Origin: Pseudovibrio axinellae
Lineage (GTDB): Bacteria; Pseudomonadota; Alphaproteobacteria; Rhizobiales; Stappiaceae
Direction of reading: 5' to 3'
Assembly (NCBI RefSeq): GCF_900110875.1
Contig: NZ_FOFM01000019.1
Span: forward strand, 1-43,095
Length of the DNA stretch: 43,095 bases
How positions within the stretch are numbered: the first letter of the stretch is position 1; each line of letters begins with the position of its first letter. Made by a program: the position numbers and the translations under genes. The notes under the pieces were generated by a model, which saw only the letters and a program-made list of their open reading frames with translations, had not been told where the DNA came from and did not search any database. This document shows, piece after piece, positions 8,442 through 18,820 of the stretch.

Positions 8442-10880
8442 TTAGCTGACTTTGGCGACAGCTGTCAGGAAGTTATCGACCTTCGTGCCCAATGCACGGG
8501 TGTTTTCAGTAACTTCGCTTGAGGCGGAAAGAACACGTGAGGATGCAGTATTTGTTTCGTTCACAGCCTCGGAAACGAGCGACATATTTTCATTCACACT
8601 CGAAGTTCCGATGGCGGCCTCTTGCACGTTACGGCTGATTTCAGTCGTTGCAGCGCCCTGCTGTTCAACAGCTGTTGCAATGGCAGATGTAAACGCCGAT
8701 ACCTCGTCCATTGTATGAGAGATGCCCTCAATGGAGGTAACAGCATCAGACGTAGAGCTCTGAATTGCAGAGATCTGGGAACTGATTTCCTCAGTCGCCT
8801 TAGATGTCTGGTTTGCCAGCTCTTTCACTTCGGCTGCAACCACTGCAAAGCCTTTGCCTGCTTCGCCAGCACGCGCAGCTTCAATGGTCGCATTCAGCGC
8901 CAGCAAATTCGTCTGTTCTGCAATGGCTTGGATAAGCCCAACGACTTCACCGATTTTCATGGTTGCGTCGGCCAACTCATTAATACGATCGTTAGAAAGA
9001 TGCGCACTCTCAGTGGCTTTTGCAACGACAGAAGTGGTTGCGCTTACTTGACGAGCGATCTCTTCAATCGAGCTGCTCAGCTCTTCAGCTGCCGCAGACA
9101 CCATCTGCACATTATTAGCCGCATCATTAGAGGAAGTTGCAGCCAATTCTGTTTGGTCAGACGTGCCCCTTGCAAGATTTACCATCACGCTTGCTGTCTC
9201 ACCCATTTCGCCCATGCTATTGTTCACGGATGAAAGCAAGTTGGTCGCTGTGGTCCTAAACTCGGTAATTAACTGTTCAATTTCGCGTTGCTGTTGCGCG
9301 TCTTTTTCTGCAACTTCAGCCTGCTCTTTGCGCAAACGTGCGCGCTCTATTGCATTGTCACGGAAGACCTGAACAGTACGGCTCATATCACCGATCTCAT
9401 CACGCCGCTGTACGCCAGTGATTTCGACATCCGTATCACCCTGCGCCAGACGCTCCATGATACTGGTCAAGCGTTTGGTTGGACGTGCGATTTCCAAAGA
9501 TAAACCGAAGGCGATCAAAGCACCCAGAGCAAGGCCAATCGCGCCTGTTGTCGCAATAAGGTTCTTTGCAATTTCACCAGCGTTGCTCGCATTTTCAGCT
9601 TCTACGGCAGCAATTTCAATGATCTGCCCTTGGACGGTTTCAGACTCTTCGGTCAGGTTAGAAATAAGGCTAGCGAGCTCTTTCTTACCATTTGCCATGG
9701 AACCAAAACCGGAACGGATAGCAGAAATTTGCACCATCGCATCCTTTGAGGCTCTGATGCCGCCTTCAATTTCTTTCATGTTAGCCGTAAATTCGCGGCC
9801 CGCAGCTCCAAGGCGATCGATCTCTGCTGTCACTTCCTCTGACTTGACCCCAGAACCTGCACGCAGGAAGGAAAGTGAGGAAGAACTAACGGCATAGGTT
9901 TGGCGGGTCACGCTTGCTAGGGCTGCAAGGGCTGCATCGACCTGTTGTTTGCGTTCATCAGCTTCGCTCTGCTTCGCATTGGCGTCATTGATAGAACGGT
10001 ATGTGTAGCCAATAACCAACTGAGCGGTATCTGCCAAAACGTCGATCCCGGCGCTTATGTCCTGGCGCAGAGAGTACATCTCTGAAAAATCTTCTGAAAC
10101 ACCCAGTGCCTTCAGCTTCTCAACAAGCATATCGGATACATCAGCAAGGCTTTTCATCACCTCAGGCCCGAGATAGGCCAACTCGATGGCTTGCAGTTTT
10201 TTAATGTCTCGGCGTGCTTTGGCTGCATTAAGGAGCGTGTTTCGTAATGCGCCCTCTTCAGAAGTTGTAGTCGCCTTCACAAAGTAGTATCGCATATTCA
10301 GCGCTTGGCTTTGAATTCCCGCCACAAGACGCCCAGCCTTATCAGCATCCTTCAACTGCGCTCTGGCCAGATTATCTTGCTCGTTTGTTTCGCTTGCAAG
10401 CTTCGAGATATCTGCCTGAACCTTTTTGCCAATTGCCTGTAGATTGGCAACAGCCGACATCATTTTAGCGATCTGAGATTCCTGAATGTCGCTCGCCATT
10501 CGAACGCGCCCAAAAAGTCCCTTAAGCGAACGTACGCTCTCATCAGTCTTTTCGAAGGCGGCGCCATCTTTCCCTTGTGCAACAACCTGCTCGTGAAGCG
10601 CCTGAAGGTCTGCATCCAGCAGGTCCAGTTCATCTGTTACAGCCGTTGCATCATACTTACTCAAACTGCGCAGGTACGTCTCGCGCGCTGATGTCGTGTC
10701 ATGCAAGCCTTGCATCAAACGCATCGTCGCGTTCGTCATCTCAGTCTGCTTCGTAAGCTGGGAGATTGAAAAGAAACCAATTCCGCCAGCAGCAGCGAAA
10801 AGCAAAAGAACTATAATGAAGCCGCCACCGATCTTCATCGACAAACGTAAATTAGTAAAAAGCTGGAGGACCCGCTTCAT
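8442..10880 (-). CDS. Methyl-accepting chemotaxis protein
   Basis: This is a transmembrane chemoreceptor of about 812 residues. The order is: first membrane helix at about residues 18-40 ([20 protein letters not shown]); a long helical periplasmic sensor to about 440; second membrane helix at about 441-460; HAMP domain (about 461-515, [20 protein letters not shown]); then the cytoplasmic signalling domain. The tip hairpin of that domain is read as [20 protein letters not shown], followed by [15 protein letters not shown]. The CheW/CheA contact region is therefore intact. No CheR-binding pentapeptide is present at the C-terminus (TAVAKVS). An ATG at 10880 after GGGAG/AAGG is preferred to an upstream TTG at 10901. 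The large helical sensor resembles helical-bundle types; the ligand is unknown. No other chemotaxis gene is nearby. Confidence 0.9.
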   Translation of the reverse strand: MKRVLQLFTNLRLSMKIGGGFIIVLLLFAAAGGIGFFSISQLTKQTEMTNATMRLMQGLHDTTSARETYLRSLSKYDATAVTDELDLLDADLQALHEQVVAQGKDGAAFEKTDESVRSLKGLFGRVRMASDIQESQIAKMMSAVANLQAIGKKVQADISKLASETNEQDNLARAQLKDADKAGRLVAGIQSQALNMRYYFVKATTTSEEGALRNTLLNAAKARRDIKKLQAIELAYLGPEVMKSLADVSDMLVEKLKALGVSEDFSEMYSLRQDISAGIDVLADTAQLVIGYTYRSINDANAKQSEADERKQQVDAALAALASVTRQTYAVSSSSLSFLRAGSGVKSEEVTAEIDRLGAAGREFTANMKEIEGGIRASKDAMVQISAIRSGFGSMANGKKELASLISNLTEESETVQGQIIEIAAVEAENASNAGEIAKNLIATTGAIGLALGALIAFGLSLEIARPTKRLTSIMERLAQGDTDVEITGVQRRDEIGDMSRTVQVFRDNAIERARLRKEQAEVAEKDAQQQREIEQLITEFRTTATNLLSSVNNSMGEMGETASVMVNLARGTSDQTELAATSSNDAANNVQMVSAAAEELSSSIEEIARQVSATTSVVAKATESAHLSNDRINELADATMKIGEVVGLIQAIAEQTNLLALNATIEAARAGEAGKGFAVVAAEVKELANQTSKATEEISSQISAIQSSTSDAVTSIEGISHTMDEVSAFTSAIATAVEQQGAATTEISRNVQEAAIGTSSVNENMSLVSEAVNETNTASSRVLSASSEVTENTRALGTKVDNFLTAVAKVS

Positions 10881-11066
10881 GACCTTATTTCTCCCGAACA
10901 AAAGTCGTTGCCCATGACTTACAGGTATCCTATGCGTGTAAATCTCAACCAGTAGTTAATTGGTAGGTAAATAAGGCAGTAAAAGAAGATTTTCTGAAAT
11001 TTTTAGCCTCTTATGCATTTCACATAATTTTACCCTAAATAGCTTTATTCATTATATTTTTAATAA

Positions 11067-11534
11067 TTAAAGTGTAGCGGGCCCCTCAACCAGGCTAACA
11101 AGTGCATTCCGCAAATGGTCAGAGAGCTTTTTAGGTCTCCGATTTTCACGGTTAACATACACGTGAGTGAAAAAACCTTGGGCAGCAGAGGTTTGCTCAC
11201 CTTCTACAAATAATGCGAGCTCGTAGCGGACCGAACTGTTGCCTAGGTGGCCCACTCGAAGCCCGATTTCCAGCTTTTGCGGGTAGGCAATCTCGGAGAA
11301 GTATTGGCACCCTGATTCAACGACCAGCCCAATCTCGTCTCCTTCGTGAATGTTCAGCGCATCGTTTTTAATCAAGTACGCATTCACAGTGCTGTCGAAG
11401 TAGCTATAGTAGACTGCATTATTCACGTGGCCGTAAATGTCATTGTCTTCCCAGCGCGTTTGAACGTCGCTGAAGAACTTGTAATCATTGCGCGTATGCG
11501 GGCTTGGTTTGCTGGGCTTGCTGGGCTTGGCCAT
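11067..11534 (-). CDS. Hotdog-fold acyl-CoA thioesterase
   Basis: This protein of about 155 residues belongs to the 4-hydroxybenzoyl-CoA thioesterase (YbgC-like) family. The hotdog helix motif DIYGHVNNAVYYSYFDS carries the Asp/His region used in catalysis. The rest (QYFSEIAYPQKLEIGLRVG, FTHVYVNRENRRP) matches the family's strands. The ATG at 11534 (MAKPSKPSKPS) follows GAGAGA and is preferred to an in-frame ATG 24 bases upstream that has no ribosome site. It starts 30 bases after the alcohol dehydrogenase stop, so the two are probably co-transcribed. The substrate is unknown. Confidence 0.8.
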   Translation of the reverse strand: MAKPSKPSKPSPHTRNDYKFFSDVQTRWEDNDIYGHVNNAVYYSYFDSTVNAYLIKNDALNIHEGDEIGLVVESGCQYFSEIAYPQKLEIGLRVGHLGNSSVRYELALFVEGEQTSAAQGFFTHVYVNRENRRPKKLSDHLRNALVSLVEGPATL

Positions 11535-11561
11535 GGTCTCTCTTTTTTCTCGCTGCATTGT

Positions 11562-12719
11562 TCAAAGCGCCTGATGGTAAATCTGCAAGGCGTTGTCTTC
11601 ACTCACTTCACGCGGATTGTTCACCAACAAGCGGCTTTGCTTCATCGCTTCGCTTGCAAGCTTAACCACATGTTCCTCTGCAATTCCCACTTCGCGCAGT
11701 TTGGTTTCCAGACCAAGCACTTTTGAAAGCTCTGCTAGACGGTCGATAAATACCCCTGCCCGTTTTTCAGCAGGAACCTCAGAAAGCTCCGGGAAGACCA
11801 ATGGCGCGAGTTCTGCATAGGCCTGTTCACAGACTGGCAGGTTAAAGCGCATCACATGTGGCAGTACCAACGCATTGGAAACACCATGAGGAACATGAAA
11901 AATGCCGCCAATTGGATAAGCAAGAGCGTGCACCGCTGCCACTGGTGAATTTGCAAAGGCTTGCCCCGCTAGCATAGAGCCAAGCAGCATGTTTGAGCGC
12001 GCATCTTTATCTTGAGGCTGATTTACCGCTTGTTCGATGTTTGCCCCGAGTAAGCGCAGGGCTTCTTTTGCAAGCACCTTAGAGAGCGGGTTATTATTTG
12101 CAGAGGTTGACGTGTAAGCCTCAATTGCATGCACCATGGCGTCAATGCCCGTCGCCGCTGTCACATGAGCGGGCAGCCCAAGCGTAAGCTCTGCATCTAA
12201 AACAGCCACATCTGGCAGTAATTCTGGTGCCACCACACCTTTCTTCTCTGCTTCACCTGTTGTGATGATAGAGATGGGTGTGACTTCAGATCCCGTACCC
12301 GCTGTTGTTGGGATAAGAATAAGGGGAAGTCTTTTCCCCTTAACCATACCTACACCATAAATGTCGGCGAGTTGCTCGCTTCCGCCAACGAGCAAGGCAA
12401 CAAGCTTGGCCACATCGAGCGAAGACCCACCTCCAAGGCCAATAACACCCTCTGCCCCTTGTTTCTTAGCAGTTTGCGCCGCCTTTATTACGATTGCTTC
12501 TGGAGGGTCGGCCACAACCTCATCAAAAACCGCGACATCAATGCCCGCAGCTTCCAACCGTGCAATCACAGGTGCAATCAGACCTGCTCCCACCAGCCCT
12601 TTATCTGTGATAAGCAAAACGCGTCTGCCAACCGTTTTCAGTGTTAGTTCATCCAGTTTTTTAACTGCACCTGGCTCACAAATAACACTGGCTGATGTAT
12701 TAAAAACAAAGCCTGACAT
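11562..12719 (-). CDS. Iron-containing alcohol dehydrogenase
   Basis: This 385-residue group III (Fe-dependent) dehydrogenase shows the cofactor-binding GLGGGSSLDVAKL and TTAGTGSEVTP. The metal-ligand region is GIDAMVHAIEAYTS (Asp and His) with further His residues in AAVHALAYPIGGIFHVPHG. Enzymes of this family oxidise alcohols or reduce aldehydes with NAD(P). The ATG at 12719 after a strong GGGGGGATGAG site is preferred to an upstream start at 12764. It stands between an MFS exporter and a thioesterase, all on the minus strand. The gap to the MFS gene is 115 bp, so separate transcription is possible. The physiological substrate cannot be read. Confidence 0.9.
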   Translation of the reverse strand: MSGFVFNTSASVICEPGAVKKLDELTLKTVGRRVLLITDKGLVGAGLIAPVIARLEAAGIDVAVFDEVVADPPEAIVIKAAQTAKKQGAEGVIGLGGGSSLDVAKLVALLVGGSEQLADIYGVGMVKGKRLPLILIPTTAGTGSEVTPISIITTGEAEKKGVVAPELLPDVAVLDAELTLGLPAHVTAATGIDAMVHAIEAYTSTSANNNPLSKVLAKEALRLLGANIEQAVNQPQDKDARSNMLLGSMLAGQAFANSPVAAVHALAYPIGGIFHVPHGVSNALVLPHVMRFNLPVCEQAYAELAPLVFPELSEVPAEKRAGVFIDRLAELSKVLGLETKLREVGIAEEHVVKLASEAMKQSRLLVNNPREVSEDNALQIYHQAL

Positions 12720-12834
12720 CTCATCCCCCCATATTGCTTTCCCCAAATTGCAGGTTTTTGGCAATGCAACGAGAATGCCTCAAGCATTGCGCAAGGTCGA
12801 GCGCAATTAAAGTCTTAGTTTTAATGCCAATACA

Positions 12835-14124
12835 TCACACCAGCTCTTGAGAAACCGTCTGTTCAACTTCTGGCTTTCTGGCAATGCTTGCACTTACAAA
12901 TAGTCCAGCCACACCACCTGTTACCATCAGCATGCCGCCGGCAAAGAACGGCATAGATACAAACCACAGCTCTGCCAAAAATGCTCCAATAGGAATTGCA
13001 AGCAGGGTCAGACCCGATTGCATCATATCGCCCACTGACGAAACCCGCCCTATCAGCCGCTCTGGAGTTTGCCTCACTAGAATTGCGCCATAGGGAACCG
13101 CGATGATGCTGGAGAACATACCGCCAAAGAACCAAATTCCCATCTGCTCAATAAGCCCAAAACGTACTGGGCTGAATGGAAGCCAACCGGCAACAGCTGT
13201 CGCCAGACCTCCAAGGCACAAACCAATAGACATCAGCATTTGTAGATTGACGCGATCTCCGATTTTTGCAGTCAGATAAGTCCCAACAAGGCCACCAACT
13301 CCAATAGCACCGATAATTGGCCCAGCATCCCACTCTCGCAACCCGGTCTCTTTAAAGAGGAGAAGTAACTCTGCCTCATAAAGAAAGACGCTGAAGATAA
13401 AGAGGCAAATCATTTCCATGCCAAGCAGAAGACGCGGTGTTTTCCAGATGAAGACAAGAGCAGCTTTTGACTCTTTAAGAATACTCACCTGTTCTTGCTC
13501 TTCTTTTGTTTGTTCCCCAGCACTTGCGCGCCCTAGTGGACTTAGCAGGAAAATACAGATCAAAGCGGCGAGCGAAAAAAGCGTGCTGCTCAGCAAAAAT
13601 ACATGGTGAGCGCTATAGATCGCAAGCAACGCTCCCCCTACCAAGGGCGCAAACAGTTTGGTGGACTGGATAACAAAATGGTCTACGCTAACCGCCTGCG
13701 TCAGCATATTTGAAGGCACCAGCTTTTTAATCGCCAGCTGTTGGGCAGGCATGAACGTCGCTGACACAGTTGCCTTTAGAAAGACCAGTGCAAGAAGTGT
13801 CCAAAGACCCTGCGCAAAAAAGAACATGCTGAGCATAACGGCGGCGCGGATAAACAGGCCCAGGATCAACACAGGACCAGCCCCGAATCGGTCAACAAGC
13901 ACGCCCGCAGGCAGCCCAAACACTACGCGCGGCAGCATCACGGCCATAAGCACGGCTGAGACTTCGCTCGCCCCCATTCCCCAGCTGTAACTTACCAGTG
14001 CCATAATCGCAATAAAGTCGATCCAATCCGCGAATGCGGCTGGAACAATAACGCCGACAAAACGCCGAAATGCACTCAGCTTAAATAGGGCAAGAATCGA
14101 GGTATTTACTGCATCACCTTGCAT
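12835..14124 (-). CDS. MFS transporter, EntS-like
   Basis: This is a 429-residue membrane protein with about 12 hydrophobic helices in two halves. Family features include LPRVVFGLPAGVLVDRFG, the loop 2-3 signature region of the major facilitator superfamily, and a central charged loop (GEQTKEEQEQVSILKES). The closest style is the MFS_3/EntS-type drug or siderophore exporters, but there is no siderophore cluster here. The ATG has an AAGTAGG sequence about nine bases upstream. The substrate is unknown, and efflux is inferred from family only. Confidence 0.8.
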   Translation of the reverse strand: MQGDAVNTSILALFKLSAFRRFVGVIVPAAFADWIDFIAIMALVSYSWGMGASEVSAVLMAVMLPRVVFGLPAGVLVDRFGAGPVLILGLFIRAAVMLSMFFFAQGLWTLLALVFLKATVSATFMPAQQLAIKKLVPSNMLTQAVSVDHFVIQSTKLFAPLVGGALLAIYSAHHVFLLSSTLFSLAALICIFLLSPLGRASAGEQTKEEQEQVSILKESKAALVFIWKTPRLLLGMEMICLFIFSVFLYEAELLLLFKETGLREWDAGPIIGAIGVGGLVGTYLTAKIGDRVNLQMLMSIGLCLGGLATAVAGWLPFSPVRFGLIEQMGIWFFGGMFSSIIAVPYGAILVRQTPERLIGRVSSVGDMMQSGLTLLAIPIGAFLAELWFVSMPFFAGGMLMVTGGVAGLFVSASIARKPEVEQTVSQELV

Positions 14125-14170
14125 TTTAGTACCTACTTAATTTCGTAGAGATGTAAAAACTAGTAAAATA

Positions 14171-14190
14171 GGCGCTCAAAGCACAGCGCC
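14171..14190. other. Small hairpin in MFS/YrbL intergenic region
   Basis: The arms ggcgct and agcgcc surround an 8-base loop. They lie in the 277-bp gap between the MFS start and the end of the YrbL-like gene, which otherwise holds no gene. The role is unknown; it may be a leader element of the MFS transcript. Confidence 0.3.
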
Positions 14191-14401
14191 GGAAAGAAAA
14201 ATAATTCCGATAACTTAAACGACTACAGCCCAAATACAAGGCAGCTATAGATGAAGATTTTTCCGTTATAATATTTGTTCAGGCCCTGATGCGTTTAGCT
14301 CACGATAAGCTCAATGCGAGAGGTAAACAAACCGCTTCAGATCAGGTGTACTGCAAGAAATTACACTGCGATCTTGGGAAGGTCAGAGGTATAACGAACT
14401 C

Positions 14402-15133
14402 TTAAATCTTGTTGCCGTCGCCAGCGTTCTCACCGCTCAACATGTCCAGATGACGATCCAAGCGTCGTACGATCCTCTTCTTACTGAAATATTCTATCTT
14501 ATGAAGCGGAAGGAGCTGATGGTTGAGGTACTGCTTAACATCAAAGCACTTGATGTATATCTTCCCGTTTTCATCAAGGACGATACCCATATTTTCCGGC
14601 CGGTCTGCAAAACAGGAAACATGGTGAGTACGCAGGACCTTAAAATATTCAATGAGTGCCTGAACAAGTTGTTCATCCTGAACACGCCCGTAGCGACCAA
14701 TATATTGGCGCACACTTTTAATTTCAGGATGCCAGAAGTTCACAATCTTCTCAGTAAGCAACGCAGGGCCGCGATCTGTTTCGACCATGCCGTAGACTTG
14801 CGCAAATGACTTGTGCTGCGCCAGCCCAACATCACGAATGTGTTGCCATCCCTGCAATTCATCCTCGTTGCCACGCAAGCGCTGTTTCTTGTAACCAAAC
14901 CTGGCCCGCACCTTGCGAAAGAGGTCCTTCAGTTTCCCTCTGGTTTTCACCTTCCGGGTGCCCTCTTCGTATCGATCGAATTTCAGCATTTTAGTTGTGT
15001 CAGTCGCGCACTCATAAGTATCGCGAAATCCGCCACCACGGATAAACTCACCCACCTGATATACTTGACTTTCCTGCGGCAATGACAATTTAAAACCAGT
15101 CTTTTCTGAAAATTTGAGGCCCTTACATATCAA
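14402..15133 (-). CDS. YrbL-like protein (kinase-like fold)
   Basis: This 243-residue protein resembles the PhoP-regulated YrbL family. It has an opening glycine-rich loop (VGEFIRGGGFRDTYEC), a Lys in MLKFDRYEE, then the basic stretch KLKDLFRKVRARFGYKKQRL. A kinase-like catalytic loop follows, HVSCFADRPENMGIVLDE, and FDVK stands in place of the metal-binding DFG. Function in the family is unknown; the fold suggests a small kinase or pseudokinase. The only clear in-frame start is a TTG at 15133, so the N-terminus is uncertain. It has no obvious operon partner and diverges from the CoA-transferase gene. Confidence 0.65.
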   Translation of the reverse strand: MICKGLKFSEKTGFKLSLPQESQVYQVGEFIRGGGFRDTYECATDTTKMLKFDRYEEGTRKVKTRGKLKDLFRKVRARFGYKKQRLRGNEDELQGWQHIRDVGLAQHKSFAQVYGMVETDRGPALLTEKIVNFWHPEIKSVRQYIGRYGRVQDEQLVQALIEYFKVLRTHHVSCFADRPENMGIVLDENGKIYIKCFDVKQYLNHQLLPLHKIEYFSKKRIVRRLDRHLDMLSGENAGDGNKI

Positions 15134-15294
15134 ATTAAACTTGTTTGAAAAGTACCAATCTTACCTCATGTGCTTAAGGTTTTGTTTCTAATGAGTAATA
15201 TTTCCTCGGCCTTGACTTTAACCCGGTTTTTCAGTGTTTCAGCCATACTCTTGCTTGCAAACCCAAATGCTCACAAGCTCCGGGAACCAAAAGG

Positions 15295-16818
15295 ATGCAG
15301 ATTTGCAGTGCCCGAGAAATCGCTGCTTTTGTTCAAGATGGCGATACAATTGTCGTTAGCGGCTGCGGGTGGGGCCTGGCCACACCAGAAACCCTACTGG
15401 AAGCAATTGAGCAGCGGTTCCTTTCCACCGGGCATCCCAAAAATCTATTTATCGTGAACGCCTTGTCGATTGGTGATGGAGGTAAACGCGGGCTGAACCG
15501 GTTTGCCCACAAAGGAATGTTGCGTGGCATCATCACCTCCGAGCTTTTCTGGACCCCCTCCCTGCAAAAACTGGTCTACCAAAACAAGATCGAGGCCTAT
15601 TGCCTGCCCGCTGGCGTCATCCAGCAATTACTTCGCGAGGTAGGTGCTGGCCGGTCAGGGCTCATCACCTCCACAGGTTTAGACACGTTTGTCGACCCCA
15701 GGCAAAGCGGCGGAAAATGCAGTACGGCGTGCAAACACGATCTGGTCGAGTTACTCCACCTGCATGGCCGGGAGTATCTGCGGTATCGGCCGTTCAAGGT
15801 TGACCTTGCCCTTATCTGCGGCTCAGTCGCTGATTTGAAAGGCAACATTAGTCTGAACGAGGAGGCCGTTACGCTGGATTGCCTTCATCTGGCGATGGCG
15901 GCGCACAACAGTGGTGGTCACTGCTTTGCGCAAATACGCGATATCGTCGAAGCGGGTACACTGCCAGCCCGATCTGTTACAGTGCCGGGTGTCTTCATAG
16001 ATGCGTTGGTGGAAGCACCCGCACAAACCATAGCTTATGATACACCTTACAGCCCAGCCTTGAGCGGTGCGATCAAACCCTCTCACCCTCGAATCCAGAG
16101 CCCACTGCATGACCTCGCCCGCTCAATTATTGCGCAACGAGCAGCGCAGGAATTGATTGAAAATGCCGCTGTCCATGTTGGCCCAGGAATTCCTGCGGGA
16201 ATGCGGTCAACAGACCGTCATCATGAGCTGGTGGGGAAGATATGGCTTTCCTGCGAACAGGGCCACCACAACGGACAACTGCTCGGCGATACGCTTTATG
16301 GGGCGGCACGCGGCTCGGAGGCGCTTTTGACCTCATTGGATCAATACGATTTTTACAGCGGAGGTGGACTGGACATTGCCTTTTTAGGCATGAGTGAGGT
16401 CGACCATCGTGGCAATGTAAATATCTCCAAGGTGCATGGCAAAGTCATTGGCCCGGGCAGTTTTATCGACATCTCACAAAACACACGTAAGCTGGTCTTC
16501 TGCGGGCTATTTACAGGCGCTGATACACAAGTCAAATATAGCAAAAACAAACTGAAAATTGTTAAAAATGGGTCACACACAAAGTTCGTGGAGCGCACAG
16601 AGCATATCACCTTCAACGCTGTCAACGCACGCAAAAACGGTCAGGAAGTCCTTTACATCACCGAACGTGCAGTGTTTCAGCTCGGCCCCAACGGCTTGAT
16701 TTTGATAGAGACAGCCCCAGGTATCAAAGCCAAACGCGATGTACTGGCCCATATGGGGTTCGCCTGCAAGGTCGACATACAACGCAAAATGCCAGAGCAT
16801 ATTTTCAATGCTCTATAG
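15295..16818 (+). CDS. Family I CoA-transferase (YdiF-type)
   Basis: This 507-residue protein fuses the alpha and beta subunits of a family I CoA-transferase, as in acetate/propionate CoA-transferases. The N-terminal half starts with CSAREIAAFVQDGDTIVVSG, where the glycine-rich loop is GCGWGLATPETLLEAIE, and contains KVDLALICGSVADLKGNIS. The C-terminal half has the segment LSCEQGHHNGQLLG, where the Glu corresponds to the catalytic residue. It also has YSGGGLDIAFLGMSEVDHRG and ends with the usual APGIKAKRDVLAHMGF. The glycine-rich and EQG motifs differ from the commonest versions, so substrate choice may be unusual. The purine-rich AAAAGG abuts the ATG, which is close spacing. Confidence 0.85.
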   Translation: MQICSAREIAAFVQDGDTIVVSGCGWGLATPETLLEAIEQRFLSTGHPKNLFIVNALSIGDGGKRGLNRFAHKGMLRGIITSELFWTPSLQKLVYQNKIEAYCLPAGVIQQLLREVGAGRSGLITSTGLDTFVDPRQSGGKCSTACKHDLVELLHLHGREYLRYRPFKVDLALICGSVADLKGNISLNEEAVTLDCLHLAMAAHNSGGHCFAQIRDIVEAGTLPARSVTVPGVFIDALVEAPAQTIAYDTPYSPALSGAIKPSHPRIQSPLHDLARSIIAQRAAQELIENAAVHVGPGIPAGMRSTDRHHELVGKIWLSCEQGHHNGQLLGDTLYGAARGSEALLTSLDQYDFYSGGGLDIAFLGMSEVDHRGNVNISKVHGKVIGPGSFIDISQNTRKLVFCGLFTGADTQVKYSKNKLKIVKNGSHTKFVERTEHITFNAVNARKNGQEVLYITERAVFQLGPNGLILIETAPGIKAKRDVLAHMGFACKVDIQRKMPEHIFNAL

Positions 16819-17359
16819 CAGCCTAAATCCAGTTTCTGGCACATAAACAAACAGCTCAGTCTCCCAAGCGGTGTTAATACGGCCTCCCTCTTAAAAGGGT
16901 GTGGCAAGGCGAACAGGCGGTGCGTGCGCCTGCTGATCAAAGCTAATATCTGCGGCATCGGCTGCCCGCCCTGCCCGAGCATTTTTGCAAAGTACCAACT
17001 CTGCCTCTAAAGACGCCAATACCAGTTGCCTGTCACCGCAGAGCGCCCAGTTGAGACCGGTCCCATTTATCTTGAACAACGCGGCCTTGCTCAAAGTGCG
17101 CTTCACCGAACCTCTGAAAAGATGCGTTACCTCTTCTCAGCAGCTCCACTCCGCTCACGTCTGGTGGCGGACGGCCCGCCACTGCCCAATACCGTGAGCA
17201 CATAAAAAGCATAGAGCCGCTTGTGCTCAGGGATATAAGTTTATTGCAAGAATTGACAAAAACGGGAAAACGGAAGTCCTCAATGTTCTTCAGGCACTGC
17301 AAATGGATACAGTATGCCCCTTGCCCGCTCAAAGCTAAGGCAAAGGGCACATACTGTTG
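16819..17359. other. Gene-free gap with possible decayed minus-strand gene
   Basis: On the minus strand two overlapping frames look protein-like but match no family I know. One runs about 17200-17033 and contains PPDVSGVELLRRGNASF and GRVVQDKWD. The second, 17106-16891, contains NWALCGDRQLVLASLEAELV. Together they may be one frameshifted gene. Confidence is low. Confidence 0.3.
17309..17357. terminator. Imperfect hairpin after ridA-like gene
   Basis: Two arms of 17-19 bases (17309-17325 and 17339-17357, beginning acagtatg / ending catactgt) pair with a few mismatches. They lie two bases beyond the RidA stop on the minus strand. There is no clear T-tract. Confidence 0.5.
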
Positions 17360-17704
17360 TTAATCGTAGGCTGCAGTCACAATGACTTCCACCAGAAGTT
17401 CTTGAGAGGCGAGACGGGCTTCGCCGCAAGCTCTGGCTGGTGCCTGCCCTTCTGGTACCCATGCGTCCCAGACTTCGTTCATTTCTGCAAAGTCACGCAT
17501 ATCGGAAAGCCAGACAATTGCCTGTAGTATCTGGTCACGGCTTGAGCCAGCTTCCGTGAGCAATTCGTCCACACGATGGAGACATTCAGCCGTTTGTGCC
17601 TTGATACTATCGCCGCGCCTGCCCACCTGCCCGCACAAATACACTGTTCCGTTGTGCTTGACGATCTTACTCATCCGCTGCTTGGTGTGCATACGTTCAA
17701 TCAT
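17360..17704 (-). CDS. RidA/YjgF family protein
   Basis: This 114-residue protein has the single-domain RidA fold signature: [18 protein letters not shown] near residue 22 and the C-terminal motif [20 protein letters not shown], in which Arg and Glu form the imine/enamine deaminase site. RidA proteins hydrolyse reactive 2-aminoacrylate-type intermediates. Length is a little short of the usual 125 but complete. An RBS (GGGATAGAGAC) precedes the ATG. It is probably transcribed alone between the CoA-transferase and the sugar-nucleotide genes. Confidence 0.88.
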   Translation of the reverse strand: MIERMHTKQRMSKIVKHNGTVYLCGQVGRRGDSIKAQTAECLHRVDELLTEAGSSRDQILQAIVWLSDMRDFAEMNEVWDAWVPEGQAPARACGEARLASQELLVEVIVTAAYD

Positions 17705-17788
17705 GTCTCTATCCCTTGCCTTTTGGGTCTTGGGTCAGAAAATCCTCCCCCACAACGCCCAGTTTCAGCGAGATAACATGACCTAAAC

Positions 17789-17820
17789 CACACGCAAATT
17801 CACTGTGACATTTGCGTGTG
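17789..17820. terminator. Hairpin between fcl and ridA-like gene
   Basis: Perfect 11-base arms (cacacgcaaat / atttgcgtgtg) surround a 10-base loop, 26 bases past the fcl stop. No long T-run follows. It could end the gmd-fcl transcript. Confidence 0.45.
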
Positions 17821-17845
17821 TCCAAGAGTTTTCACCCTTGGCTGA

Positions 17846-18820
17846 CTAAACGTGCAAAACCTCCGTCTCAGCGCTATGCTCTAAGAACCATTGATAGGTT
17901 TGGGAAATGCCCTGGTCCAGTGAAATGGAAGGAGCCCACCCCAGTTGTTTGAGACGATCTGAGTTCATGAGTTTTTTAGGCGATCCATCTGGTTTGGAAA
18001 GATCCTGATCAATACGGCCTTGATACCCAACAATACCCGCGATCTTGTGCGCTAGGTCTAAGATAGCGATGTCCGCGCCGAACCCGACATTGATGTGTTT
18101 TTGCTCCGAATAGTTTTTGAGCAAAAACACGAGAGCATCCGCGCAATCATCACAATGCAAAAACTCGCGGTGCGGGGCACCAGTGCCCCAGACTTCAACG
18201 TAAGGCGCTTCACGCAGTTTGGCTTCGTGGACTTTGCGCACCAGTGCTGGCAACACATGGCTGCTCGTCAAATCGAAGTTATCTCCGGGGCCATACAAGT
18301 TCGTGGGCATCGCTGAAATGAAATCGCAGCCGTATTGAACACGAAACGCTTCACACAGTTTGATACCCGCGATCTTGGCGATCGCATACCATTCATTGGT
18401 GGGCTCCAATGGCCCTGTGAGCAACGCTTCTTCCTCAATGGGTTGCGGCGCATGCTTGGGGTAAATACACGAAGACCCCAGAAAGAGCAGTTTTTGCACT
18501 TTGCTTGCAAATGCCCCGCGAATGATATTTGTCTCAATTGCAAGGTTTTCATACAAGAATTCAGCCGGGTACTCATTGTTGGCCCAAATCCCGCCAACTC
18601 TTGCCGCTGCAACAATGACGGCATCGGGCCTTGCCTCCTGCAAAAAGGCCAGTGTGGCACTTTGATCCGTAAGCTCTACCTGAGCCCGGGAAGCCGTCAA
18701 CAAATGACACTCCTCGTTCTGCAAACGGCGCACGAGTGCGCGGCCCACCATCCCGTTATGGCCTGCAACGAATACTTTTTTGCCGGTGAGTTCAAATCTG
18801 GTACTGGTCAGATCATGCAT
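17846..18820 (-). CDS. fcl: GDP-L-fucose synthase
   Basis: This protein of about 324 residues is a short-chain dehydrogenase/epimerase-reductase. It turns GDP-4-keto-6-deoxymannose into GDP-L-fucose. The Rossmann motif is [19 protein letters not shown] near the N-terminus. The catalytic set is Ser in [10 protein letters not shown] and Tyr/Lys in [18 protein letters not shown]. It also has the typical [20 protein letters not shown]. The ATG at 18820 ([14 protein letters not shown]) follows GGAAG and gives normal family length; an upstream in-frame start at 18985 would read through the gmd gene. It overlaps the gmd stop by eight bases, so the two are one operon. Confidence 0.95.
   Translation of the reverse strand: MHDLTSTRFELTGKKVFVAGHNGMVGRALVRRLQNEECHLLTASRAQVELTDQSATLAFLQEARPDAVIVAAARVGGIWANNEYPAEFLYENLAIETNIIRGAFASKVQKLLFLGSSCIYPKHAPQPIEEEALLTGPLEPTNEWYAIAKIAGIKLCEAFRVQYGCDFISAMPTNLYGPGDNFDLTSSHVLPALVRKVHEAKLREAPYVEVWGTGAPHREFLHCDDCADALVFLLKNYSEQKHINVGFGADIAILDLAHKIAGIVGYQGRIDQDLSKPDGSPKKLMNSDRLKQLGWAPSISLDQGISQTYQWFLEHSAETEVLHV

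Noticed and set aside
8452-9897. Several long plus-strand frames
   Set aside because: All are antisense shadows of the chemoreceptor gene, whose helical repeats keep the complementary frames open.
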